Part shown: piece by piece, positions 8,928-17,838 of the stretch
Layout: every line of letters begins with the position of its first letter
Numbering within the stretch: position 1 is the stretch's first letter
DNA from: CAUPWF01 sp964369425
Lineage (GTDB): Bacteria > Bacillota > Clostridia > Lachnospirales > Lachnospiraceae
Reading direction: 5' to 3'
Assembly: GCA_964369425.1 (NCBI GenBank)
Contig: CAYJGW010000008.1
Span: forward strand, 1-61,119
DNA: 61,119 bases
The notes under the pieces: model-generated
Seen by the model: only the letters and a program-made list of their open reading frames with translations
Told to the model about the DNA's origin: nothing
Database searches by the model: none
Translations under genes and position numbers: made by a program

Positions 8928-9548
8928 CTAAAAGAAGAACCACTCTATCTCAATTCGTTCTTCTGTTATCAACTCGTACTCTTCTTCTGTAAGAACCGTC
9001 TGTAATTGTTCTTTTCCCTCGTCACTTACCACGCCATAAGTTGCATCTACAAAGCAAAGGTTTGGATACAGACAACACCACCAATTTTCACCTTCTGCTT
9101 TTCCTATTTCCACGCGTAATGCTTCATATTTCCCTTCTGGAAATGATACATCTCCATATACCTTTTTAGGAAAATGCGTATCTTCTAATTCCGCTACTAC
9201 TACTTGATCCATACCAAATTCGCGCAGTACTTCCCGACTCACATCCTCTATCTGTGTTAAATTGTTTTCCACCCAGACCTTCGTTTCCATGACACTGCTC
9301 TTCGGTGATAGATGTTCTTTCATATACTCAATTACCGCTTCTTTGACTTCTAACTTCACTTCTTGATCATTTTCTGTATTGCTATTTGCTATCACATGAA
9401 ATCTCAACACCTCTGTAGCGAGACTTTCCTGTGTGCTAAGTAGCACTTGCCTCTCATGCGCTTCTATATGAGAAATCACTAACACTGTTAGAAGAAAACC
9501 CATTAGCAAGGATAAACCGATTTGTTTCACTTCACTTTTACCATTCAT
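8928..9548 (-). CDS. spoIIR: Stage II sporulation protein R
   Basis: Secreted signalling protein made in the forespore that triggers SpoIIGA to process pro-sigma-E in the mother cell. The family signatures are clear: RFHVIANSNTENDQ followed by a basic KLEVKEAV helix, and GENWWCCLYPNLCFVD near the C-terminus. A hydrophobic segment at residues 9-26 from the chosen start is the signal anchor. ATG 9548 (MNGKSEVK) is preferred because AGGAGG lies 9 bases upstream; the frame itself is open from 9602. This places the organism among endospore formers. Neighbours are the GntR regulator upstream and the cvfB-like gene downstream, all on the minus strand. Confidence 0.93.
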   Translation of the reverse strand: MNGKSEVKQIGLSLLMGFLLTVLVISHIEAHERQVLLSTQESLATEVLRFHVIANSNTENDQEVKLEVKEAVIEYMKEHLSPKSSVMETKVWVENNLTQIEDVSREVLREFGMDQVVVAELEDTHFPKKVYGDVSFPEGKYEALRVEIGKAEGENWWCCLYPNLCFVDATYGVVSDEGKEQLQTVLTEEEYELITEERIEIEWFFF

Positions 9549-9601
9549 ATCTATGTACCTCCTATTACCGGAAGTATCCCCATAATACAAATGGTTATAC
9601 A

Positions 9602-10282
9602 CTACTTATCTAAATTACTCAAAATCACTTCCATCACTGATTCCATTTGATTATCTATATGTTGGCAACTCACTCTTGAAGCTTCTGCGCCGTCGCCTGC
9701 CTCGATATATGCAATCAACTCATTGTGTTCTTGAATAATCTTTGGCCATACATTCTCACGCTTTAAGTACTCTACCCTGTATCGATACATCTGCTCTCGC
9801 AAATTATTCAAAAGCTGAATCAGCCTCATATTGTCCGTTGCCTCATATATTAAATCATGAAAATATACATCTGCTTCTGCTATTTTCGTAACATCTTTTT
9901 TTCTAAGAACTAATTCAAATTGTTTACCTGCTATTTTTAATTCCTCAATTTTTTCTGCTGTAATTTTATCACACGCTAATTGTACTGCTAGTACCTCTAG
10001 GGCCTCTCTTACTTCAAGTACATCGCGTAAGCTTTTTTCAGTAATCTCTGCTACTTCGGCACCTCTTCTTGGAATCATCAACACAAGGCCTTCTAGTTCT
10101 AATTTGCGTATTGCCTCACGAATCGGAGTTCTACTAACCCCTAGCTTATTCGCTAACTGTATCTCCATGAGTCTTTCTCCAGGTTTTAACTCTCCTCGCA
10201 AAATAGCCTGCCTAAGGGTGTTGAATACAACATCTCTTAAGGGTAGGTACTCATCCATATTCACCTTAAAATTCATTTCCAT
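9602..10282 (-). CDS. GntR-family regulator with FCD domain
   Basis: A 226-residue DNA-binding protein. Residues 10-75 form the GntR winged helix-turn-helix (LRDVVFNTLRQAILRGEL, then LANKLGVSRTPIREAIRKLE). The remainder is an all-helical FCD ligand domain of the FadR/VanR type with conserved arginine, aspartate and histidines (VREALEVLA, DVYFHDLIYEATDN, HNELIAYI). Its 5' end overlaps the end of ispE by 17 bases, so it is expressed with ispE. FCD regulators usually sense organic or sugar acids. No catabolic gene adjoins it, so the ligand cannot be inferred. Start supported by AAGGAGGAG. Confidence 0.9.
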   Translation of the reverse strand: MEMNFKVNMDEYLPLRDVVFNTLRQAILRGELKPGERLMEIQLANKLGVSRTPIREAIRKLELEGLVLMIPRRGAEVAEITEKSLRDVLEVREALEVLAVQLACDKITAEKIEELKIAGKQFELVLRKKDVTKIAEADVYFHDLIYEATDNMRLIQLLNNLREQMYRYRVEYLKRENVWPKIIQEHNELIAYIEAGDGAEASRVSCQHIDNQMESVMEVILSNLDK

Positions 10283-11159
10283 CTCTCCTCCTCCTTATGT
10301 TGTGTACATTTGTAATAAAACTCTGCTTTGCAAGCCCTGCCTCTTTGAGTTCATGCATTGCAGACTTCGCCTGTCTTCGCTCTGTAAAAATCCCAAATAC
10401 AGTCGGACCACTTCCGCTCATCATTGCCTTCTTTGCACCAAATTTAGTCATCACCTCTTTGATTTCACCTATAATCGGATAATCTTCTTGTGTAACCAGT
10501 TCCAAGACATTTCCCATATGGGCTGTAATCGTATCTAAGTCTCCTACTTCAATTCCAGCTAACAGTTGTTCAATATTAGGATGTTCCACAATCTCCTTAC
10601 TATCCAACTTATCATATACAGTCTTTGTAGATACACTAATTCCTGGTTTTGCAATCAGAATGTAACATTTTGGAAATGCTTTTAACGGAGTTAACTTTTC
10701 ACCAATCCCCTCAGCTAATACAGTCCCCCTCATAATACAATACGGTACATCTGCTCCAAGCTTTACGCCTCGCTCCATCAACTCTTTTGTACTTAACTTC
10801 AAGTGAAACAAGCGATTCATTCCATATAACACTGCTGCTGCGTTAGCGCTGCCTCCTGCAAGCCCTGCTGCAACCGGAATGCGTTTTTTTATCTGAATCT
10901 CTACGCCTTCTTCAATTTGAAATTCATCCATCAAAAGTTTTGCTGCTTTATACGCAATATTGTTCTCATTAGTGGGCAAGTAATATAAGTTTGTCGCTAA
11001 AGAAATTCCTTTTTCTTTTACCCTTGTAAGTGTGACATCATCATACAAATAAATTGTCTGCATAATCATTCGAACATCGTGGTATCCGTTTTCTCTTCTT
11101 CCTAGTACATCTAGCCCGATATTAATCTTAGCCAATGCATTTAATTTTACGTATTCCAT
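10266..11159 (-). CDS. ispE: 4-diphosphocytidyl-2-C-methyl-D-erythritol kinase
   Basis: GHMP kinase that phosphorylates CDP-methylerythritol in the MEP route to isoprenoids; cytoplasmic. Motif 1 (ALAKINIGLDVLGRRENGYH, near residue 8) and the ATP-binding motif 2 (PVAAGLAGGSANAAA, near residue 93) are intact, as is the C-terminal MMSGSGPTVFGIF motif. Length is 297 residues, normal for IspE. Its end overlaps the start of the GntR gene. The chain sipL, ispE, gntR, spoIIR, cvfB runs on one strand with short gaps. Confidence 0.95.
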   Translation of the reverse strand: MEYVKLNALAKINIGLDVLGRRENGYHDVRMIMQTIYLYDDVTLTRVKEKGISLATNLYYLPTNENNIAYKAAKLLMDEFQIEEGVEIQIKKRIPVAAGLAGGSANAAAVLYGMNRLFHLKLSTKELMERGVKLGADVPYCIMRGTVLAEGIGEKLTPLKAFPKCYILIAKPGISVSTKTVYDKLDSKEIVEHPNIEQLLAGIEVGDLDTITAHMGNVLELVTQEDYPIIGEIKEVMTKFGAKKAMMSGSGPTVFGIFTERRQAKSAMHELKEAGLAKQSFITNVHNIRRRRDGNEF

Positions 11160-11192
11160 ATCTACCCCTTTTGTATCTTGTATACATTATTC

Positions 11193-12755
11193 TTATAGTA
11201 TACTCATATTCTCCTTAAAAATCAACAACCTTGTTCCCGGTTTCACCTCTTTTTCAGACAAATCATTAATTTCCATGATACTCTTTTGAGTAGTATGATA
11301 TTTTTTAGCTAAATTCCACAAGTCATCTTCTTCTTTGTAGATGTAACCGATAATCCCCGCCTGATCTTCCATCTCTTGCTTTGAATAAGACTCTATTTCC
11401 ATCTTTTCAATCACATGAATTGTTTCTGGTTTTTTGATAATACTTTGGAATGCAATGACAGCCTTTACTTCTATCTCTTTATTCCCTGTCATGACAACGC
11501 TTAATTGCTCTAAGTTATTATGCATATCAAAATGTAAGTCATCTGTAGTCTTGCATTCTACAATATGCGAGAATGGAACCATTCCTTTCCATGAACCATA
11601 AGGCTTTTCTTCATTGCTTCTCACATAAAGAAAGCTTAAGTTCAAAATTCCATCCACTGCAATTCCATCCTCTACAATATCTATCGATTCTATCTGGATT
11701 GCCCCTGTGCTATGACACACTTGCAGAATTTCTTCTGACAATTCAGGTACATTCATGTTTTCCGCTATTTTGCATTTTGATTGACTTTGCAACAACAAGG
11801 ACTCCATTGTAAAGTCTTTATTTTTCAACACACATTTTTTATCCAATGCATAGGCATCCTCTATAAGCTCAATTTCTTCCTCCCCCATAATCTCTATATC
11901 CATCTTGAGGGTCGCTTCCACTCCAAGCAAACGCATCTCTCCATCTTCATCCATCTGTGGTTCTAAAGATAACCCTTCTATCTGAGTTCGAATGTTGTGA
12001 TACTTTTCTTCATCCACTCCATAACAATCTACTCTACCTCTAAAGCTCACAGTTTGATTCACCCAATCCTCTTTCCATTCATCTGAGACATAAATACAAA
12101 AGACTTGAATTTCTCCTGCGAATAGTAACTCGTCTTCTCCTGCCTTAAAATCTAGTTTATAACTCTCTATCGCAAAATACAATACGTTACCTATATTCTC
12201 TTTCGTTCCTGGAATCTTAAATTGCTCCTTAATTCTATAAGCATCTTTTTGTGTTGACATCGTCTGTAACACTGTCATGGTTTTCATTTTTTTATGCAAT
12301 GATTCTTCTGCATCTCCCAAAATATCCACCGTTAACTCCTCCTCCACTGTCCCCATCTTCTCCACTGCAAGTTCTATCATGATTTTTAGTCCTATTTTTC
12401 TCGAATGGATCAATGTAGGATGAAACTCAAGTGTACTTGTATCTACACTATAGCGATTGTAATCCTTTCCTTCCACAAAGATCATCTCCTCAAAGGGGAT
12501 TTCCCCTTCAAGACAAGACAACTTATTATCCATACTATCGGTCATATATAAGAGAAAGTAACGAGCAACTCCACTAACTTTTATGTACTCTTCCACTAGT
12601 TGAACCTCTTTGATTGATGTACAAAGTTCCCCTTTCACAATATAGACAACATCCTCCTTTGTATCTGATACATTTACGTCTTCATTCACTTGGAATTGAT
12701 GCAGTATTTTTCTTGGTTTTTCATTTAAATACATTTGTTTTGTTATAACTTCCAT
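11193..12755 (-). CDS. sipL: SipL-like spore coat morphogenetic protein (SPOCS repeats + LysM)
   Basis: A 520-residue protein with three SPOCS/DUF3794 units (roughly residues 30-150, 170-290 and 320-430) and a C-terminal LysM domain (about 470-515, YIYKEEDDLWNLAKKYHTT then PGTRLLIF). This architecture is that of SipL, the SpoIVA-interacting protein needed for coat assembly in Clostridioides difficile. It has no signal peptide, as expected for a mother-cell cytoplasmic protein. Its presence beside spoIIR supports a sporulation context. Start ATG is supported by AGGAGGGG. SipL is a family call from architecture; a SPOCS protein of other function cannot be excluded. Confidence 0.85.
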   Translation of the reverse strand: MEVITKQMYLNEKPRKILHQFQVNEDVNVSDTKEDVVYIVKGELCTSIKEVQLVEEYIKVSGVARYFLLYMTDSMDNKLSCLEGEIPFEEMIFVEGKDYNRYSVDTSTLEFHPTLIHSRKIGLKIMIELAVEKMGTVEEELTVDILGDAEESLHKKMKTMTVLQTMSTQKDAYRIKEQFKIPGTKENIGNVLYFAIESYKLDFKAGEDELLFAGEIQVFCIYVSDEWKEDWVNQTVSFRGRVDCYGVDEEKYHNIRTQIEGLSLEPQMDEDGEMRLLGVEATLKMDIEIMGEEEIELIEDAYALDKKCVLKNKDFTMESLLLQSQSKCKIAENMNVPELSEEILQVCHSTGAIQIESIDIVEDGIAVDGILNLSFLYVRSNEEKPYGSWKGMVPFSHIVECKTTDDLHFDMHNNLEQLSVVMTGNKEIEVKAVIAFQSIIKKPETIHVIEKMEIESYSKQEMEDQAGIIGYIYKEEDDLWNLAKKYHTTQKSIMEINDLSEKEVKPGTRLLIFKENMSIL

Positions 12756-12766
12756 CGATACCCCTC

Positions 12767-13174
12767 CTAATTATACACAATCGGCTTATCCACACTCTCT
12801 GTTTTCAAAACGATATAAGGATAAGTTTTTGCTTGAATTACATCCTCTTTTTTGTTCGGCCCTATCAAATTCGTGTCTATATCTACCGTATTTTCTGTTT
12901 CATAAAACTCTTCTACTGCTACACTATATCCACTAGTAGCCTGTTCTCCATAACCAACAATCACATACGTATACCCCTTATCCGAAAAAGATAGTTTCAT
13001 ATGATTCATTTTATGTTCTTCAATTAACTGTATGACTTCTTCTGGTATCTCCTCTTGTTTCATAACTGTATAATCCATATCTCTAATTTTTTCTCTTTTT
13101 GTAGTAACAACATTACAGGCCATGCAATTGACCATAATGCAAACAGATAGTAAAACAATACAGAATTTTCGCAA
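12767..13174 (-). CDS. PrcB-like small lipoprotein or secreted protein
   Basis: A 135-residue protein with an N-terminal hydrophobic segment ending in CMAC at residues 17-20, a weak lipobox; it may instead be a simple signal peptide. The middle (YVIVGYGEQATSGYSVAVEEFYET) and the end (YPYIVLKTESVDKPIVY) match the PrcB C-terminal domain, a beta fold first seen in the PrtP-associated PrcB of Treponema. The start is TTG 13174 with AAAGGTG 8 bases upstream. It ends 11 bases before sipL, so the two are probably cotranscribed. Its role in a sporulation neighbourhood is unknown. Confidence 0.75.
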   Translation of the reverse strand: MRKFCIVLLSVCIMVNCMACNVVTTKREKIRDMDYTVMKQEEIPEEVIQLIEEHKMNHMKLSFSDKGYTYVIVGYGEQATSGYSVAVEEFYETENTVDIDTNLIGPNKKEDVIQAKTYPYIVLKTESVDKPIVYN

Positions 13175-13291
13175 GCAATAAACACCTTTTAATAATTCTC
13201 TGTAATATCTTATTAAACTAGCTATACTTTCATACCATCTTATGTTAAAATACTTTTGGTTTATTTAGTTTATTACGAAAGAGGTTTTCAA

Positions 13292-14026
13292 ATGATAAGA
13301 TATTTAGGTGTGTGTATCACACTCGTTTTGTATTTAATTCTAACAATCCCTGTATTTTTTGCTTTTTGGATTGTAGGACAATTTAATCGTCACAAAAGAG
13401 ACATGCTCTCTCTTCGAGCTGTTCAGTTTGGATTTAAAATGATGCTTGCCATCACAGGTGTAGAGGTGACTGTAATCGGGGAAGAAAATATCCCTGACGT
13501 ACCATCTTTATTCGTTGCAAATCATCGAAGTTTCTTCGACATCTTGCTTACCTACTCTCGCTGTAAGAACCTTACCGGATATGTCGCAAAAAAAGAAATG
13601 GAAAAAATTCCACTGTTAAGTGCGCGTATGAAATATGTAAATTGCTTGTTTTTAGATAGACATTCTCAAAAAGCTGGAATGCAGATGATTCTAGATGCTA
13701 TTAATCATATAAAAAATGGGATTTCAATTTTTATCTTTCCAGAAGGCACCCGAAATGAAACAGATGAACTCTCACTGATGCACTTTAAAGAGGGTTCTTT
13801 CCGAATTGCAACTAAGACGAATTGTCCCATTGTTCCCGTTGCTCTTTCAAACACCTCTGCAATCTTTGAAGATCAATTTCCTAGAATCAAAAAAAGGGCT
13901 GTAATTATTGAGTACTGTACTCCGATTTATCCTAGTGAATTAACGATTGACGAAAAGAAAAAACTCGGTGTAACTTGCCAATCTATTATCTTAGAAAAAT
14001 TACAAAAAAATCACCTGTCATCTTAA
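13292..14026 (+). CDS. plsC: 1-acyl-sn-glycerol-3-phosphate acyltransferase
   Basis: Membrane-bound acyltransferase that makes phosphatidic acid from lysophosphatidic acid. The catalytic HX4D motif is NHRSFFDI (His78, Asp83), and the glycerophosphate-binding motif FPEGTR follows near residue 152. An N-terminal membrane segment occupies residues 5-27. Length is 244 residues, typical of PlsC. ATG 13292 is chosen because GAGG lies 7 bases upstream; the longer frame from 13256 lacks a site. The gene stands alone and its stop codon lies inside the loop of the following terminator hairpin. Confidence 0.92.
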   Translation: MIRYLGVCITLVLYLILTIPVFFAFWIVGQFNRHKRDMLSLRAVQFGFKMMLAITGVEVTVIGEENIPDVPSLFVANHRSFFDILLTYSRCKNLTGYVAKKEMEKIPLLSARMKYVNCLFLDRHSQKAGMQMILDAINHIKNGISIFIFPEGTRNETDELSLMHFKEGSFRIATKTNCPIVPVALSNTSAIFEDQFPRIKKRAVIIEYCTPIYPSELTIDEKKKLGVTCQSIILEKLQKNHLSS

Positions 14027-14044
14027 ATGACAGGTGTTTTTTTA
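14003..14044. terminator. Bidirectional terminator after plsC and the LCP gene
   Basis: Arms CACCTGTCAT (14012-14021) and ATGACAGGTG (14027-14036) form a 10-bp stem with A7 on the left and T8 on the right. The plsC stop is in the loop and the LCP stop is in the T-run. Confidence 0.92.
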
Positions 14045-15157
14045 TTCTGATGCAACTGCTGCTTCCTCTTCTTCTGGCATTCCAAGTTCAATACCTTCTT
14101 TTGACATAATTGAATTAATTTCATCATTGATTCCATTTACAGTTCCAGAAGTTGCATATGATAATTTCGGATATAATTTTTCGTGTAAGATTTCAACGCT
14201 TTGTTTCAAATCGTTCGCCACTACTACACTACCTGTACCACTAATATTAGTCTCTACCACATTTTCCGGAAATCCAAACGTATCGACAATCTTATAGTCT
14301 GCCGCATCTGTAGCTAGTACCAGTAAATCTGCCAAAGAAAAACTTGTAGATACCTGTGGGAACACTACTTGAATAATATCATTAATCGTTTTGAGATTGG
14401 TTGACACTGCTTTATTCAAAGTCTGTTCAATCACCAATCTTTGACGCTCTGTTCTTCGATAATCCCCTCCTGCTGTAGATCTAATTCTTGCATAAGTTAC
14501 CGCTTGTGCTCCATCTAACACCTGTGTCCCTGCTTCTGTGATTAGATTTGGTTCAACGCCTGCAACTGTCGCTGTCTCTACAATGTATTCATTCATCGGA
14601 TCAATCTCTTCTGGTTCAACAGGAAGTTCTATTCCTCCTAGTAAATCAATTGTATCGACTAAAGCTTTAAAATCAACCGTTACATAATTTTCAATATCTA
14701 GGTCCAAATTTCGATTTAATTCATTAATCCCCTCTTGCGGTCCGCCTACAAAATATGCGTTATTCGCTTTTTTGAAACTATCATCTTCTTGTTTCAAAAA
14801 TGTATCTCTATATACAGATGCCAATCTTATCTCTTGCGTCTCATTGTCTATACTGGCCACAATGATTGTATCAGTATGCGCTCCTTGCTCTAGGACTCCA
14901 TCTCTTGAATCTCCACCATATAGAACAATTGTCATATAACCTTCTTTTTGGGCACCTTGATTCACCACTAAATCAGCAGCATCAATCTCCACTGTTTGAA
15001 ATTGCTCATATGTTCGCAACACATAAGCATACCCCACTAATAAGGCTAGCACAAAAAACTCTGCTAGGACTACGGTAAGTCGTCTCCTTCTCCTCGCCTT
15101 TTTACGCCTAATCGCTTCTTGACGCTCTCTTGAGTACCTCTTGTTTTTCCTCGCCAT
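14042..15157 (-). CDS. LytR-CpsA-Psr (LCP) family wall polymer ligase
   Basis: A 371-residue type II membrane protein with a very basic cytoplasmic tail (about residues 2-27), one membrane segment (about 28-48) and an extracellular LCP domain. LCP enzymes transfer teichoic acids or wall polysaccharides from lipid carriers to peptidoglycan. Key motifs visible are GGDSRDG, HTDTIIVASI, SVYRDTF, GGIELPV, TYARIRSTAGGDYRRTERQR, which supply the aspartates and arginines that hold the pyrophosphate. It is the second of two adjacent paralogues on this strand. AGGAGA precedes the ATG. Confidence 0.93.
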   Translation of the reverse strand: MARKNKRYSRERQEAIRRKKARRRRRLTVVLAEFFVLALLVGYAYVLRTYEQFQTVEIDAADLVVNQGAQKEGYMTIVLYGGDSRDGVLEQGAHTDTIIVASIDNETQEIRLASVYRDTFLKQEDDSFKKANNAYFVGGPQEGINELNRNLDLDIENYVTVDFKALVDTIDLLGGIELPVEPEEIDPMNEYIVETATVAGVEPNLITEAGTQVLDGAQAVTYARIRSTAGGDYRRTERQRLVIEQTLNKAVSTNLKTINDIIQVVFPQVSTSFSLADLLVLATDAADYKIVDTFGFPENVVETNISGTGSVVVANDLKQSVEILHEKLYPKLSYATSGTVNGINDEINSIMSKEGIELGMPEEEEAAVASE

Positions 15158-15216
15158 ATTCTCTCCTATATCACTCTATTGAGCCTTGAATCCAAATCCT
15201 CTTCTTTAACGACAAA

Positions 15217-15236
15217 CGCACATATCTCTATGTGCG
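15217..15236 (-). terminator. Hairpin between the two LCP genes
   Basis: CGCACATA and TATGTGCG pair around a TCTC loop; the minus-strand continuation TTTGTCGTT is only mildly T-rich. It may attenuate readthrough from the upstream LCP gene into the next one. Confidence 0.4.
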
Positions 15237-15262
15237 CTTGCTTTTATAAAGTGTACTTTTTA

Positions 15263-16483
15263 TCAGTTAAATGTAATCTCTGGGTTTTTATATTGAATAG
15301 ATGGATCTTGCGTTGTTTCTACACCTTCTTCACCGGTCACTTCATCCTCATCCTTATTGGATACATTATTCTGACTAAATGTATCGTACATCTGATTCGA
15401 ATTTCCAATTCCACCTGTGTATGATCTTGTTAAAGAACTAATCTTAGAACTGTAACTTTGAACCGATGAGGATGGTTCATAATCCACTGTTCCAAATAAA
15501 AACTCATGCAAAGTTTCTACGTTAGACGTCAATGTTGCTGGAACTACAATCGAGCCAAGACCTGGTATATTCGCATCTTGTACCATTTCTGGAAAACCAG
15601 TCGTCTCACCTAGACTAAAATCTAAATACAACGCTGCATACATTGCCATCTCAGCCTCAGTAAAGTTTGTAGAAATCCTTGGTAGTGCTAGATTCATCAA
15701 CTCATTAATCGTTGACAAATTACATTCAAGAACTTTTGAAAACAACTGTTCTATTACATATCTTTGACGGTCTGTTCTCTTAAAATCGCCACCTGCCGTC
15801 ATTCTGATTCTGGAATACGTAGTCGCCTGTACACCATTTACGTGTTGCAGACCTGCATGTTCAATGTATACTGGTTCTTTTCCAGCAACCTGTGCAGTCT
15901 CCAATATATAATCATTGATTGCATCCACTTCACTTTCAGCGATTTCTAGTTCAATTCCGCCAATTGCATCAATTAAGTCTACCAAAATGGAAAAGTCTAC
16001 AGATATATATTTATCAATATTCAAGTCTAAATTTGCATTCAGCATGTTAATTGCTTGTGTTGGTCCACCATACATATAAGCTGCATTCGCTTTTTCGTAG
16101 GCACCATTCGTCAAATTAAGCATCGTATCTCTATAGACAGATACTAATTTAACCTCTTTCGTCTCATAATTCAAACTTGCAATAATAATCGTATCTGAAA
16201 GAGTGTTCTGCTCTAACTGCCCTTCTCTTGAATCCACTCCAAAGATGGCCACATTCATATAACCACTCGTAAACTCAAGGTCAGATACTTGTTCATTTAT
16301 CAACAAATCTTCTTTCTTAATCTCCGTTGTCTCTACCTTATCAAGCAAGCTAGCTGCATAGACCCCTCCAACTACAAGGGATGATAACAACAATAGCACA
16401 ATGGTAATAAGAATTACTTTCAGTACTCTGAATCTTTTCTTTTTTCTACCTCTTTTTTTTGCTCTAACTTTTCTTCGGTCCAC
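15263..16483 (-). CDS. LytR-CpsA-Psr (LCP) family wall polymer ligase
   Basis: A 406-residue paralogue of the adjacent LCP protein: basic cytoplasmic tail (residues 2-20), membrane segment (about 23-45), then the extracellular catalytic domain with GVDSREGQ, SDTIIIASL, SVYRDTM, GGIELEI and YSRIRMTAGGDFKRTDRQR. The C-terminal 60 residues are Ser/Asn/Glu-rich and probably disordered. The start is GTG 16483 with AGAGGT upstream. A good promoter lies 68 bases upstream, back to back with the glf promoter. Two LCP copies beside glf and a Wzy-like gene suggest ligation of a galactofuranose-containing glycan, which is inference. Confidence 0.93.
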   Translation of the reverse strand: MDRRKVRAKKRGRKKKRFRVLKVILITIVLLLLSSLVVGGVYAASLLDKVETTEIKKEDLLINEQVSDLEFTSGYMNVAIFGVDSREGQLEQNTLSDTIIIASLNYETKEVKLVSVYRDTMLNLTNGAYEKANAAYMYGGPTQAINMLNANLDLNIDKYISVDFSILVDLIDAIGGIELEIAESEVDAINDYILETAQVAGKEPVYIEHAGLQHVNGVQATTYSRIRMTAGGDFKRTDRQRYVIEQLFSKVLECNLSTINELMNLALPRISTNFTEAEMAMYAALYLDFSLGETTGFPEMVQDANIPGLGSIVVPATLTSNVETLHEFLFGTVDYEPSSSVQSYSSKISSLTRSYTGGIGNSNQMYDTFSQNNVSNKDEDEVTGEEGVETTQDPSIQYKNPEITFN

Positions 16484-16550
16484 TTAAATACCTCTTAATT
16501 TTTTATTTGTTATTCTGCAATCACTCGTTAGTATATAAAATTCATGTAAT

Positions 16551-16579
16551 ATGATACACCATACAAAACTTATTTTCAA
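16551..16579 (-). promoter_or_regulatory. Sigma-A promoter of the LCP gene pair
   Basis: On the minus strand TTGAAA (16574-16579) and TATCAT (16551-16556) are 17 bases apart. The leader to the GTG start is about 60 bases. Confidence 0.65.
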
Positions 16580-16647
16580 GTTTTTCATTTGTTTTTATAT
16601 TAATATATCATTAATTTTATAAAACTTTGTTAATATTTCCTCTTGTA

Positions 16648-16676
16648 TTGACAACGTATATTCTTAATACTATACT
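16648..16676 (+). promoter_or_regulatory. Sigma-A promoter of glf
   Basis: TTGACA at 16648-16653, a 17-base spacer, and TATACT at 16671-16676 give a near-consensus promoter. The start point would be near 16683, which rules out translation from upstream of that point. Confidence 0.85.
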
Positions 16677-16722
16677 TGTCATTATAGTGCAAAAAATGAT
16701 ACATATGGAGGATATATTGCAA

Positions 16723-17838
16723 ATGTACGATTATCTTATTGTCGGTTCTGGCTTTTTTGGTTCAATTTTTGCGTGCGAAGCCAAAAAGCGCGGTAAAAAA
16801 TGTTTAGTCATCGACAAACGTCGCCATATTGGCGGTAATTGCTATACAGAAAAGATAGAGGGAATTCAAGTTCATAAGTATGGTGCCCATATTTTTCACA
16901 CTTCAAAAAAAGAAATTTGGGATTACCTCAATCAATTTATCTCTTTTAACAATTTTATCAATGCACCAATCGCAAAATACAACGACGAAACTTATAACCT
17001 GCCTTTTAATATGAATACTTTTAGTAAACTCTGGGGGATCAGTACCCCTCAGGAAGCAAAAGATATCATCGAAAGACAGCGTAGCGTATTGAATGGGAAA
17101 GAACCTTCTAATCTTGAAGAACAAGCTATTTCACTAGTAGGTACAGATATCTACGAAAAGTTGATAAAAGGTTATACCCAAAAGCAATGGGGCATGCATT
17201 GCCGTAAACTACCTGCCTTTATCATCAAGCGGTTGCCTGTTCGATTCACCTATGATAATAATTATTTCAAGGATCGCTACCAAGGGATTCCTGAAGGTGG
17301 ATATACTCAAATTTTCGAACAGCTTCTAGAAGGAATTGAAGTGAAATTAAATTATGATTACTTCGATCATCTGGATGACTTAAATGGCACTTATAAAAAA
17401 CTAGTTTATACTGGACCTATCGATCAACTATTCGATTACCAATATGGTCCACTTCTTTTTAGAGGTCTTCGGTTTGACAATGAACTCTTAGAGGAAGAAA
17501 ATCATCAAGGAAATGCTGTAGTCAACTACACCGATGCAGATACACCATATACTCGAATAATTGAGCATAAGCATTTCGAGTTCGGTACCCAGCCAAAGAC
17601 CGTAATTACGAAAGAATACCCTATAGATTGGCGTGTAGGAGCTGAACCTTACTATACAGTAAACGACGCAGAAAATACAGAATTATATCAGAGGTATCGA
17701 CATCTTGCCTCTGAACAAGAGCATATGATACTAGGTGGACGACTTGCTGAATACAAATACTATGATATGGATCAAGTAATTGAATCAGCATTAAACACAG
17801 TAAAGGAAGAATTTGCAGATGCAAAACAATGTACATAG
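16723..17838 (+). CDS. glf: UDP-galactopyranose mutase
   Basis: Flavoenzyme that interconverts UDP-galactopyranose and UDP-galactofuranose, supplying galactofuranose for surface glycans. The N-terminus has the FAD-binding glycine motif (YLIVGSGFFGS) and the GGNCYTE segment. The C-terminal half carries the substrate and flavin residues in NYTD, ITKEYP and GRLAEYKYYDMD. From ATG 16723 the protein has 371 residues, the usual length. This start follows GGAGG (11 bases) and lies after the promoter start point, so earlier codons of the open frame are not used. Its end overlaps the next gene, so the two are translated together. Confidence 0.95.
   Translation: MYDYLIVGSGFFGSIFACEAKKRGKKCLVIDKRRHIGGNCYTEKIEGIQVHKYGAHIFHTSKKEIWDYLNQFISFNNFINAPIAKYNDETYNLPFNMNTFSKLWGISTPQEAKDIIERQRSVLNGKEPSNLEEQAISLVGTDIYEKLIKGYTQKQWGMHCRKLPAFIIKRLPVRFTYDNNYFKDRYQGIPEGGYTQIFEQLLEGIEVKLNYDYFDHLDDLNGTYKKLVYTGPIDQLFDYQYGPLLFRGLRFDNELLEEENHQGNAVVNYTDADTPYTRIIEHKHFEFGTQPKTVITKEYPIDWRVGAEPYYTVNDAENTELYQRYRHLASEQEHMILGGRLAEYKYYDMDQVIESALNTVKEEFADAKQCT

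Noticed and set aside
8905..8943. Longer N-terminus for the CvfB-like protein
   Set aside because: It overlaps spoIIR, lacks a ribosome site and adds residues outside the S1 fold, while ATG 8904 has AGGAG at a proper distance.
10104..10538. Plus-strand open frame across gntR and ispE
   Set aside because: Antisense shadow over two recognised genes with no start signal.
16627..16722. Longer N-terminus for UDP-galactopyranose mutase
   Set aside because: A near-consensus promoter lies inside this stretch and the FAD-binding motif should begin within a few residues of the start.
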